A stretch of DNA of 64,000 nt from Oligoflexia bacterium (GTDB lineage Bacteria > Bdellovibrionota > UBA1018): the NCBI GenBank assembly GCA_031292385.1, contig JARLHE010000011.1, positions 43,879 to 107,878 of the forward strand, given 5' to 3'. Of this stretch, positions 36,569-44,273 are shown piece after piece. Under the pieces are notes generated by a model, which saw only the letters and a list, made by a program, of their open reading frames with translations, was not told the origin of the DNA and did not search any database. The position numbers were made by a program, and so were the translations under genes. Each line of letters starts with the position of its first letter. Position 1 is the stretch's first letter.

Positions 36569-37386
36569 AGTTTATCCGTTCCGAGAGATTCTGCGTGCTT
36601 CCTTTGTGGTCTTGGTCGCTCGCTGCGGCCGAAATCAAAAGTAATGGCGAGAGCTTTTTGGGTGTGGGATTCGACAGGTCTTCCGTAATTGCGCGCGAAA
36701 AGGCGATATCGGAGGCGGTAGAGAGACGGATTTTCTATCAGTGGCAGAAATCGCGAATTTCGCCGTTTGACGGGGCCGCCCTGAGCTGTCCTCCCGCTGC
36801 AGCAGGGTCTGCGGCTCATTTTGATCGAAATCATGCCAGACTGAAGTCGTTTTTCGAGTGGAGAGAGAGAGCGTCGCTTCAAGCTGTCGCAGAAAAGCGG
36901 CTCGTTTTAAGACCCTCATTCGTCCCGAGCCTCGGGGTATTGTTTTTTCCAATATTAAAATTCTTGGGCTGTGAGGTCGAGCTTTGGGTCAGTCGAGACG
37001 TCCCGATGCTTGCATTTGCGTTGGGCAAGCTCAGCTCAGGCGGTGTGGTTTTTGGATCGGCCTGTCACATAGATGGGGAAACTGCGGTCCGCTGCGCCGT
37101 TGCTGAATGTGTGAGGAAACTCACGTTTTTAAAAAGTTGGAGGGCAAGTAAAGAGTGTTCTCCGTTTATTGGTTCCGCGAAATTCTGGCTGACGCCATCG
37201 GGCTTGCAGCAAGCACTAAAGTTTTTATCCTTCGAAAAAAATGCGGCTGATTCTGTGCAATTGCCTGAAGGTGCCGTTGAAACTTATCTCAAAGAGTTGC
37301 GACAAGGTGAGCGATGGATTTGTAGTTATTGGGACCCACGCTTTTCTTTGCCTGACATGGAAGAGAGAGTTGTGCCTCTGATCTAG
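36556..37386 (+). CDS. Short YcaO-superfamily protein
   Basis: 276 residues, cytoplasmic. Two YcaO ATP-site segments are visible: GVGFDRSSVIAREKAISEAV plus ER (residues ~36-57, the S-x-x-E-A-x-E-R type motif) and GSACHIDGETAVRCAVAEC (residues ~167-185). In the second the usual E-x-x-Q reads E-C-V-R, so Gln is replaced. YcaO proteins cyclodehydrate or thioamidate peptides with ATP; canonical members are ~400 residues or more. This one is shorter and lacks a Pro-rich C-terminus, so activity is uncertain. It is the third gene of the leader-peptide operon, which is the best reason to consider a RiPP-like role. Confidence 0.7.
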   Translation: MEEVKFIRSERFCVLPLWSWSLAAAEIKSNGESFLGVGFDRSSVIAREKAISEAVERRIFYQWQKSRISPFDGAALSCPPAAAGSAAHFDRNHARLKSFFEWRERASLQAVAEKRLVLRPSFVPSLGVLFFPILKFLGCEVELWVSRDVPMLAFALGKLSSGGVVFGSACHIDGETAVRCAVAECVRKLTFLKSWRASKECSPFIGSAKFWLTPSGLQQALKFLSFEKNAADSVQLPEGAVETYLKELRQGERWICSYWDPRFSLPDMEERVVPLI

Positions 37387-37742
37387 ATTGAAAAGTGAGC
37401 TTTTGCGATATCGGGCATTTTTACTGGAAAACAGCTATTCATTTTACATACACGTTCCACTGGTTAAGTTCTTGTCAGTGGGTGTTATAAAAAATACAGT
37501 ACGATAATTGCTCGTAGTTTAAATGGCTTAGAGTCGTTTGATTTTACTCATTAAGACACAGGTGTTTTTCATTTTGACAGCGTGGAAACAGGGAGATGGG
37601 AAAATGTCTTACCACTACTTGCAAAGAGTGTAACAATATCCAATAGATATCGTTTTCATGCTTGGTCTTTTCTTTTGGCACGCGACACGCAATAAGAGTC
37701 TCCCATAACAGGTTCTGAAATAACCGCAAAATGGAGACTTTT
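37387..37742 (+). other. Long AT-rich intergenic region upstream of the first Cys-peptide gene
   Basis: 356 bases without a convincing gene apart from a 16-codon mini-frame at 37596-37646 (starts MGKC, contains C-x5-C-x2-C). CCACTG and CAGTGG form an inverted repeat around 37466-37492, and AATATC...GATAT occurs near 37635, possible activator sites upstream of the sigma-54 promoter at 37677. Confidence 0.6.
37677..37690 (+). promoter_or_regulatory. Sigma-54-type promoter of peptide gene 1
   Basis: TTTTGGCACG with GG at 37677-37678 and GC at 37689-37690, ten bases between. The whole block TGGCACGC...CGCAATA...AGTC is repeated before peptide gene 2, although the two transcription units are 2.5 kb apart. 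Predicted start ~37702, 40 bases before the ATG. Confidence 0.65.
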
Positions 37743-37862
37743 ATGAAGAAAATTATTTTCGCAGTTGTTGTGATCGCCGGTTTGGTTGCTGCAGCTTCGT
37801 TCAATGTTCGCGTCGAAGTTCGCCAGAATGCTGCTCATGCCTGCGCCGGATATGGCTGCTAA
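37743..37862 (+). CDS. 39-residue exported Cys peptide 1 (candidate pheromone precursor)
   Basis: GGAG lies seven bases before the ATG. The peptide has a Lys-Lys start, a hydrophobic helix (residues 4-20), a polar linker with three Arg and then A-A-H-A followed by the last six residues C-A-G-Y-G-C. Cleavage after A-H-A (a signal-peptidase-type A-x-A) would free a hexapeptide with Cys at both ends, able to close a disulphide ring; the linker is longer than in ordinary signal peptides, so a second protease may be needed. The gene overlaps the convergent receptor-cyclase gene by four bases. It is the twin of the gene at 40238. Confidence 0.75.
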   Translation: MKKIIFAVVVIAGLVAAASFNVRVEVRQNAAHACAGYGC

Positions 37863-39856
37863 GCGGCGACATTCCAGTATTCTATTTTTTCATCTTTTGT
37901 AACCTGAGTCTCGACCTGCTCATTGTTACGGTATCGGTCTAGTATTGAGCCGGACAAAACCCGAACAGAGCTTGGATTCTTTTCGTTTCCGATTGCGCGA
38001 GCGAGAGCAGTAGCGAGGAATCCTGCCAAAAATTCCTTTTTTAGATTTTTGGTTTGAACGAATCCGATGTAGTAGCGTCCATAGCCGATTGCAGAGCGGA
38101 CAATGATTCGTTCATTTCTAATGTTTTCTATTCCAACTCCTATGGATTCAAGCGTCGGTCTGCGCTGAGCTAGTAATGAGCACGCTCTTATCAATTTATT
38201 GAATCGCTCTTCGCTAGGATCTCCTTCGAACGTCATAAAAAAGCCATCGCCTGTGCCAGTGACGACGCTGGCTTTGGGCTCGTCTAGGACCGAAAGTAGA
38301 TATTCATTTACTCCACGCATGTAACTAGGGGTCTCGCTCTCGGGTAATGTGCGCAGGACTTTACTCCAGCCCACGACGTCAACAAGGACGACAAATCCCT
38401 CGCGCCAGCACTCCCGGGGATCGTGAATGAAGCGTACGACTTCTTTTGGTAGGAGTGAAAAAGCTTCTCTGATTTTGATTTCAGTGCGGCCGACTTCGAT
38501 CCCAAGGACTGTCGACATAAAGAAGAAGAAATGAAGGTGATTGTTATACTCTGTCGTTATCGCGCTTGTAAGCGTAAGGTGATCGCGAATATTTAGGGCA
38601 GCCCAGTAGAGAGCTCCCGCTAATGCTGAGAGTCCGATGGTCAGCCTAAGCTTTGAGCCCGGTTTTGATAGAAATAAAATCGTATCTCTAACCAATAAAA
38701 TGGAAGAGATGGTGGCAGCGACCCAAACCGATATAAACAGGGCGTCTTCACCAGGGAGTGAGGGGGAGTAGGAGGTTAACGTAAAGTATCCTACGGTCAG
38801 GCCAACAGTGAGAGTTACTAAATTCTTAAGAAAAAATCGGCAAATACTACGAAGCGTACGTCGAAAGAAAGTACCGATAAAGAACACCAGTGCGACTGCA
38901 GCGCAGATTAGAAGTGCGTTGTAAGTGATCTCGTCAAGTTTTGGTGAGAAAATAGTTTCGCCGCGGTCACGAACGAGAAAGAGATAGGCTCTAATTGTCT
39001 CGAGAGCAAAAAGGACAAGAAAAGAAAAAAGTTCTGGCCGATAGGGGAAAGTCAAGAACATGATCAACAGGAGGCAGAAGCCTGCAAGTTGAGCAACAAA
39101 CGAATATTGGAATTGAAACGGCTGACCATTCACATCCTTTTCGAAGCTCCGCGCGAAGAACCGGTCCGTGATAAACGGTGGCATCAAGCCACGAATCCCA
39201 AATTTCTCACCGCTTGGGCTTCTGAAATGGACGCGTATTGTTTCGCCACCGGAGATGGGCACGAGTGGCCAATAATTGGGTCCGTCCGAGATGAGCTTAT
39301 TGTCGACAAATACTTCGCCATCGCCCCAGAGGATCGGGATAAGTAAAGTGTCGAGCCCTTTCCGCTTGTTCTCGTCGCTGAGTTTTGGATTGAACTGATA
39401 ATAGAGGTCGTGGTCCTGGTAATCCCTGAAGATCTTTAGATCAAAAAACGGGAGCTGCACTTTGTGGTTGCGTTTCGGGTCGTCTAAACAGCCATATCCA
39501 AAGCAGAGGTTTGCGTCGGGGACGAAGACGACATTATGGTCGGCCAGGGCTTGTTTGATGGGCACGGGTGGGGCGGTATAGTGAAGAATGGTGATGAACA
39601 CCGCAATCGAGGAAATAAAAACACAAAAGCGAATCATGGGATGGGCGAACAAGGCCACTTCATTACTGGCAGACCGTTCCTTGGTTTCTTCTTCGATCTG
39701 GGCGAACTGGCGGGCAAACCGCCTCTCGATCGCTGGTCGCCATTTTGAAAGATACTGCTCCAGGCGCTGTTCCAGGCCTTCCAGCAGGGTCTTTTGCCGG
39801 GGCGTGCGGGCCGGTTTTTCTCTCTTTTGTTCCAGGTCTTTCATAGTTTGAGTCAA
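37859..39856 (-). CDS. 7TM receptor with class III nucleotidyl-cyclase-like domain, paralogue 1
   Basis: 665 residues. A charged cytoplasmic N-terminus (~1-70, coiled-coil-like), a first membrane helix (~76-93), a ~155-residue periplasmic domain, seven helices (~253-455) as in 7TMR-DISM receptors, and a cyclase-homology domain (~480-665). Both metal-binding Asp are present (LVDVVGWS and GTGDGFF), but the Lys before the second Asp and the transition-state Asn are not, while the Arg is. The periplasmic domain contains C118-F-G-Y-G-C123, one residue different from the tail of the partner peptide. It may signal by cAMP/cGMP or by domain movement only. Confidence 0.85.
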   Translation of the reverse strand: MTQTMKDLEQKREKPARTPRQKTLLEGLEQRLEQYLSKWRPAIERRFARQFAQIEEETKERSASNEVALFAHPMIRFCVFISSIAVFITILHYTAPPVPIKQALADHNVVFVPDANLCFGYGCLDDPKRNHKVQLPFFDLKIFRDYQDHDLYYQFNPKLSDENKRKGLDTLLIPILWGDGEVFVDNKLISDGPNYWPLVPISGGETIRVHFRSPSGEKFGIRGLMPPFITDRFFARSFEKDVNGQPFQFQYSFVAQLAGFCLLLIMFLTFPYRPELFSFLVLFALETIRAYLFLVRDRGETIFSPKLDEITYNALLICAAVALVFFIGTFFRRTLRSICRFFLKNLVTLTVGLTVGYFTLTSYSPSLPGEDALFISVWVAATISSILLVRDTILFLSKPGSKLRLTIGLSALAGALYWAALNIRDHLTLTSAITTEYNNHLHFFFFMSTVLGIEVGRTEIKIREAFSLLPKEVVRFIHDPRECWREGFVVLVDVVGWSKVLRTLPESETPSYMRGVNEYLLSVLDEPKASVVTGTGDGFFMTFEGDPSEERFNKLIRACSLLAQRRPTLESIGVGIENIRNERIIVRSAIGYGRYYIGFVQTKNLKKEFLAGFLATALARAIGNEKNPSSVRVLSGSILDRYRNNEQVETQVTKDEKIEYWNVAA

Positions 39857-40237
39857 TATGCCTCTTCAGAGGTATCGGAAAACAAAAGGTGAAATCTGAA
39901 TAAGAGTTCATGGAATGCTGCATTAAGTAGCCCGAGGATATCCCTATTTGGGGCTGTTTAACGCCTGCTCACCGGGTGTTAGCATCTTAACAGCCCACAA
40001 TTTCTTTCAATTTCAGCCAATTATCGGCGCATTCTGTGGTGTCCCCGGCCAATCGGTCTTAAACTTCGACAGCTTTTTAAGCCAGGTTCCAAAAGTGCAT
40101 TCCAAATCACGCAGTAATTTCAATTGAGTCGCTGAAATCGCGGACGGGGCGGGTTCTGGCACGCAGCGCGCAATATAAGTCCTCATACGGACATGGATCG
40201 CCGGTTAGACAAACCCTAACTAAAACGGAGACTTTCT
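39857..40237 (+). other. Intergenic region with regulatory sites of both divergent genes
   Basis: 381 bases with no credible gene. GGCTGTT and TTAACAGCC, around 39950-39993, form an inverted repeat that may be an operator or attenuator for the receptor gene or an upstream activator site for the peptide promoter. The sigma-54-type promoter at 40158-40171 and the peptide 2 ribosome site are in the right half. Confidence 0.6.
40158..40171 (+). promoter_or_regulatory. Sigma-54-type promoter of peptide gene 2
   Basis: CTGGCACG with GG at 40158-40159, ten bases, GC at 40170-40171, then CAATATAAGTC, almost the same as before peptide gene 1 (CAATAAGAGTC). Predicted start ~40183, 55 bases before the ATG. 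Confidence 0.65.
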
Positions 40238-40363
40238 ATGAAAGCCAAAAAAATGGTCGTCGCTGTAATCGTTTTGACTCTTGCTCTGACCGCTGTCTTG
40301 ACCGCGACCCATGTTGTGACTGGAAAGCCCGCTGCAATGGCTTGCTCCTGCCAGCCTTGCTGA
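40238..40363 (+). CDS. 41-residue exported Cys peptide 2 (candidate pheromone precursor)
   Basis: The ribosome site and spacer, CGGAGACTTTCT, match those of peptide 1. A basic start (MKAKK), a long hydrophobic helix (residues 6-23), a short polar linker and A-A-M-A lead to the last six residues C-S-C-Q-P-C. As in peptide 1, an A-x-A sits directly before a Cys-to-Cys hexapeptide tail; here a third Cys offers an alternative ring. The gene ends one base before the convergent paralogous receptor-cyclase. Too short for standard gene finders; support is the shared architecture, promoter and ribosome site. Confidence 0.75.
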   Translation: MKAKKMVVAVIVLTLALTAVLTATHVVTGKPAAMACSCQPC

Positions 40364-40364
40364 T

Positions 40365-42362
40365 TTAAGCGGCTTTATCGATACGGTTTGAGTTGATTTG
40401 GACCGAATAAAAGGTCCATCGACGATCATGCTTTCCGGCATGCTCAGCCTTGTCGCCGAGGAATCGGTGTAACTGGGCGGGGAGTGCTTTTGCAAAAAAT
40501 TCGGAATAGAGGACCGAAGTGCAGCGCTTCGTGACATCCAATTTTTCCTTCTCGATGTCGATCAGCCGCGCGGTGGTGACAAAAGGCTGGTCGACGCCGT
40601 CCTGCCATTCGGCGTTTTCTTTCATTCCGAGCCGTTTCAGGACGGGAATAATCGCGCCATAAGAAAGGGCCGCTCTGAAATGCGTTTGCCATTCCGGAGG
40701 CGAGATCCGATCGGCTTTCAAAATCTCCGTTACCGCTTCGGCGATCTTGGTCATTTCCGGGATGAGATTTGTCACCAGACTCTCAGGGGTCGTCTTAACC
40801 GCCGGGAAAAACACTTTTACGCCATCGCCATCACCCGTGATTTCTATGCCCCCCTTTTGCAGCCAGGCGAGGCGAAAGGGATACATCGCTCGACTGAGCG
40901 CTTCGCTCGAGCTGACCTCGGAATGACCTTGCATCAAGATTTGCTCTGACTTTTTGAGGTCGAAAAAGAGCAGGGTTCCAAGAACCGGCTTGTTGAGGAA
41001 TTTCTCATTGAGATGAAATTGGGAAAGCGAAGTCATTCTCACATTTTTTGCCATTTCATGGAAATCGGAAAAAATGAGGCCACCCATCAAGCTGGTTAAA
41101 ACGAGGTGCGCGAGGTGCTGCCAGATTGCGACGGTCGTATAAGAGGCCGCGTCGTGACCGAAGATCGCGTAGAGCGCTCCGGTTGCCGCGAGCGCCCCCG
41201 AAAAGCCTAAGAGTCGGTATTGCCTTTTTTCCGGAAGGTTTTCAGAAAACGCAAACTCGGCCAGGCAGAGCGACGACGCGGTCATCGAGCAGAGCGGGGC
41301 CCAGTAGATGTCGGAGAGGCTTTCAAAGATGTGGGGATTGATGGCGCCATGGATATTCAAAAGACAGAGCAGGCTACCGAATAGAACCAATCCCAAGAGG
41401 TAAGAAAGCGGGCGAAAGCCCGCACGTAAAAATGAGAGCCCCAAAATGAGAGGAAAGGTGGTTTCCCAGACCTCTAGATTCATCGCGATGGGCGTTCGCC
41501 AGGCTCCGGCCCAGATGACCAAGTCAGGGATCATCAAGATCTGAGTCACGCCTTGAATGAGGGCGTAGCAGGAGAAAAATAAGTACTCCTGCTTAACCGG
41601 CTCGGTTCTCCAGAAAATAAAAAATGCGATCGCGATTAAAATATTGGCCAAACCGAATGCGAGCGGTCTCGCCCAGTCAGTCATCGCGATCAAGCTATAT
41701 AAAGCAGCTTGTTCCGCCGGTTTGATTAATCCGATTTCTCCGAGCTCAAAGGAGGTGAGTTCCGGAATGTGGTAAGAATTGGTGTTTTCAAACCGGATTG
41801 CCACAAAGGCGCCGTCTTGATTTGCCCAATCGCTCGATCGCAGATTGAGCGAGATCGGGCGCGATAAAATCCGGGTCACGGCGGAAACGCGTTGCCCGTT
41901 GATCCATATAGAGTGAGGCGCGTAGATCCTGCCTAAAAACAGGATTTCCGAACCGCCTTTTTGAGCGGCTGCCAATTGCTCCGGCGTGACGTGAATTCCC
42001 ACCCAGGTAGGCGCGGCTTTGCGCGCGTGGAGCAGGTCGCGGTAATTTGCCGAGCCGCGGTCGAGGGGGCTTTTCCAAAGGTCATTCGCTTTCGGGTCGG
42101 CCGGGCATTGCTCGGCGTTCGCGGCGCAATCTTGCTCCGAGAAGAGCACGTGCCAGCTTTCCGGCGGGAGCGGCACGCCTACGCGGATGGATTGCCATTG
42201 CCGGTTTTCGGTAATGAGAAAAGTTCCCGCCAGTGCGATCGCGGATGAGACGAAAACCGCGAAAGTGAGAGATCGAAGGCGCGTCCTTCGGGGCGAGCGC
42301 AATGCTTCCAGATCACCCGGTTGTCTGCGAAGTTTTGCTAGCAGCGATTCGATCACGGTCAT
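40365..42362 (-). CDS. 7TM receptor with class III nucleotidyl-cyclase-like domain, paralogue 2
   Basis: 665 residues, the same plan as the gene at 37859: N-terminal helix (~33-50), periplasmic domain (~52-228) with a galactose-binding-like segment (IWINGQRVSAVTRIL), seven membrane helices (~232-440) and a cyclase-like domain (~470-665). Metal Asp appear in FFDLKKS and GDGDGVKVFF; the substrate Lys and the transition-state Asn are not at their usual places. Cys79 and Cys86 (CAANAEQC) sit at the same distance behind helix 1 as CFGYGC in paralogue 1. Transcribed away from folE with a 53-base gap, so it may share folE's transcript. Confidence 0.85.
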   Translation of the reverse strand: MTVIESLLAKLRRQPGDLEALRSPRRTRLRSLTFAVFVSSAIALAGTFLITENRQWQSIRVGVPLPPESWHVLFSEQDCAANAEQCPADPKANDLWKSPLDRGSANYRDLLHARKAAPTWVGIHVTPEQLAAAQKGGSEILFLGRIYAPHSIWINGQRVSAVTRILSRPISLNLRSSDWANQDGAFVAIRFENTNSYHIPELTSFELGEIGLIKPAEQAALYSLIAMTDWARPLAFGLANILIAIAFFIFWRTEPVKQEYLFFSCYALIQGVTQILMIPDLVIWAGAWRTPIAMNLEVWETTFPLILGLSFLRAGFRPLSYLLGLVLFGSLLCLLNIHGAINPHIFESLSDIYWAPLCSMTASSLCLAEFAFSENLPEKRQYRLLGFSGALAATGALYAIFGHDAASYTTVAIWQHLAHLVLTSLMGGLIFSDFHEMAKNVRMTSLSQFHLNEKFLNKPVLGTLLFFDLKKSEQILMQGHSEVSSSEALSRAMYPFRLAWLQKGGIEITGDGDGVKVFFPAVKTTPESLVTNLIPEMTKIAEAVTEILKADRISPPEWQTHFRAALSYGAIIPVLKRLGMKENAEWQDGVDQPFVTTARLIDIEKEKLDVTKRCTSVLYSEFFAKALPAQLHRFLGDKAEHAGKHDRRWTFYSVQINSNRIDKAA

Positions 42363-42415
42363 AAGGTTGCCTTGACTGATCGGATCGCGCTCGGACTTAC
42401 TTTAAAATGAGTGGC

Positions 42416-43027
42416 TTAGGCCCTCAGCGTTCCAAGCCCGCCAAGCAGGTGCAGCAATTCCTTGCGGGTCGTCTCTTGGTCGCGGAATACGCCGAGCATT
42501 GAGCTCGTGATCGTGTAACTTTTCTGTTTTTCCACGCCGCGCATCATCATGCAGAGATGAAACGCCTCGATAATGACGGCGACCCCTTGGGGTTCGAGGA
42601 CACGCATCAGTTCGTTCGAGATCTGCGAGGTCAGCCGCTCTTGCACCTGGAGGCGTCTTGCAAAGGCATCGATGATGCGCGGAATTTTGGAGAGGCCGAT
42701 GACTTTGCCGTTGGGCAGGTAGGCGACATGCGCTTTGCCGTAAAACGGCAAGAGGTGGTGTTCGCACATCGAGAACATTTCGATATCGCGAATGATCACG
42801 ATCTCGTTCGAGCCTTCGGTGAAAAGCGCCTTGCCGACGATTTGGTCGATGTTTTTCCGGTAGCCGCCGGTCAGAAATTCCATCGCCTTGGCGTACCGCT
42901 TGGGGGTGTCGATAAGCCCCTCGCGCTTGGGGTCTTCGCCGAGCAGCGAAAGCGTTTGCCGGATGTTTTTGGTGATCTGAGCGTGGGCCTTGGGCGAAAT
43001 CGTGCTTTTCGTCGTTTTCGTTTTCAT
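42416..43027 (-). CDS. folE: GTP cyclohydrolase I
   Basis: First enzyme of tetrahydrofolate (and pterin/queuosine) synthesis from GTP. 203 residues. Zinc ligands in CEHHLLPF (C88, H91) and a later Cys in FHLCMMMRG (~159), with the [12 protein letters not shown] and QERLT active-site segments. It is divergent from mrp, and the receptor-cyclase gene follows on the same strand. Confidence 0.96.
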   Translation of the reverse strand: MKTKTTKSTISPKAHAQITKNIRQTLSLLGEDPKREGLIDTPKRYAKAMEFLTGGYRKNIDQIVGKALFTEGSNEIVIIRDIEMFSMCEHHLLPFYGKAHVAYLPNGKVIGLSKIPRIIDAFARRLQVQERLTSQISNELMRVLEPQGVAVIIEAFHLCMMMRGVEKQKSYTITSSMLGVFRDQETTRKELLHLLGGLGTLRA

Positions 43028-43118
43028 GTTGGGCGCTTATATAACAAGCGGCGTTAAGAGTCACTAGGCCTAGTTGAAGGGTGGCGCAACAGATCAGTCT
43101 TTGATACATCCATCCCCT

Positions 43119-44237
43119 ATGAAATCGTCCCTTACCGATCGCATCATGGCCGCTCTTCGAACTGTAAAAGATCCTGACCTGGGGTCGGATTTGGTCTCTC
43201 TCGATATGATCAAGGATCTGGAAACCAAGCCGGATGGCACCGTTTCTCTGCGGGTCGTTTTGACGACTCCGGCCTGTCCGATGAAGGCCGCGATTGAGGC
43301 CGATGTTCGCCGCGCGGTCGGGGCGGTGGAAGGGGTGAGCCGGGTTGAGGTTAAAATGGACGCCGAAGTCCGTAGGCGCGCTCCCGCCGCTGGCGCTCAG
43401 GCTGGCGGATCCACCCATATCGAGGGCGTAAGCCATATTATTGCCGTATCCAGCGGAAAGGGCGGCGTCGGTAAAAGCACGGTTGCGGCCAATCTCGCGA
43501 CCGCGCTGGCTCTTGAGGGAGCCCGGGTGGGTTTGATGGATGCCGATATGTACGGCCCGAATATCCCCACCATGATGGGGGTCACGGAACAGCCTAAAAT
43601 TGAGCAAGATCCGGTGAGAGGCGACCTATTTGTGCCTCCCGTCGCTCACGGTGTGAAAGTCATGTCGATGGGCTTTTTGGTTCAGGGCGATCAACCTATG
43701 ATTTGGCGTGGACCGATGCTTCATAGCGTCGTCAACCAGTTCTGCCACAAGGTCAATTGGGGCCAGCTCGATTACCTGATCGTCGACATGCCCCCGGGCA
43801 CCGGTGACGTTCAACTTTCGCTCGCCCAGCTCGTACCGGTGACCGGTGCGGTCGTGGTGACGACTCCCCAAGAGGTTTCACTTCAGGATGTTCGCAAGGC
43901 GATTCACATGTTCGAAAAAGTTCGAATCCCGATCATGGGCATTGTCGAAAACATGAGCTGGTTTGAGTGCGATAGCTGCTCGAAAAAACACGCGATTTTC
44001 GGATCCGATGGGGGAGAGCGCCTGGCCAAGAAGTTCGCTACCGAGCTCCTGGCGCAGTTGCCGATTCAGCAGCAAGTCCGTGAAGGCGGCGATGAAGGTC
44101 GACCGGTTGTCATTCGCCATCCCGGCTCGTCCACGGCCGAAGCCTTCCGAACGTTTGCCCGCAAAGTCGCGCAGCAGGCGTCCATTTTAAGCCGTTCGGG
44201 AACCACCTCGGAACCTATTCAAATCGGTCGCTTTTAA
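43119..44237 (+). CDS. mrp: Mrp/ApbC-family Fe-S cluster carrier ATPase
   Basis: 372 residues from ATG 43119; an in-frame TTG upstream is less likely. An N-terminal MIP18/DUF59 domain (residues ~1-90) is followed by a deviant Walker A GKGGVGKST (~113-121), DMPPGTGD, and the CxxC cluster ligands in FECDSCSK (~283-286). It binds and transfers 4Fe-4S clusters. The ferredoxin gene right after it (convergent) fits an Fe-S context. Confidence 0.93.
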   Translation: MKSSLTDRIMAALRTVKDPDLGSDLVSLDMIKDLETKPDGTVSLRVVLTTPACPMKAAIEADVRRAVGAVEGVSRVEVKMDAEVRRRAPAAGAQAGGSTHIEGVSHIIAVSSGKGGVGKSTVAANLATALALEGARVGLMDADMYGPNIPTMMGVTEQPKIEQDPVRGDLFVPPVAHGVKVMSMGFLVQGDQPMIWRGPMLHSVVNQFCHKVNWGQLDYLIVDMPPGTGDVQLSLAQLVPVTGAVVVTTPQEVSLQDVRKAIHMFEKVRIPIMGIVENMSWFECDSCSKKHAIFGSDGGERLAKKFATELLAQLPIQQQVREGGDEGRPVVIRHPGSSTAEAFRTFARKVAQQASILSRSGTTSEPIQIGRF

Positions 44238-44273
44238 GGCAGGCTGGTTTTTGACGCGAAGTGTAAAAAACGA

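Noticed and set aside
37544..37804. Minus-strand frame antisense to peptide gene 1
   Set aside because: It overlaps the peptide gene on the opposite strand, lacks a ribosome site and crosses the promoter; the peptide frame has far better support.
42402..43607. Minus-strand open frame overlapping folE and mrp
   Set aside because: Both folE and mrp are clearly identified on their own frames; the overlapping product has no domain.
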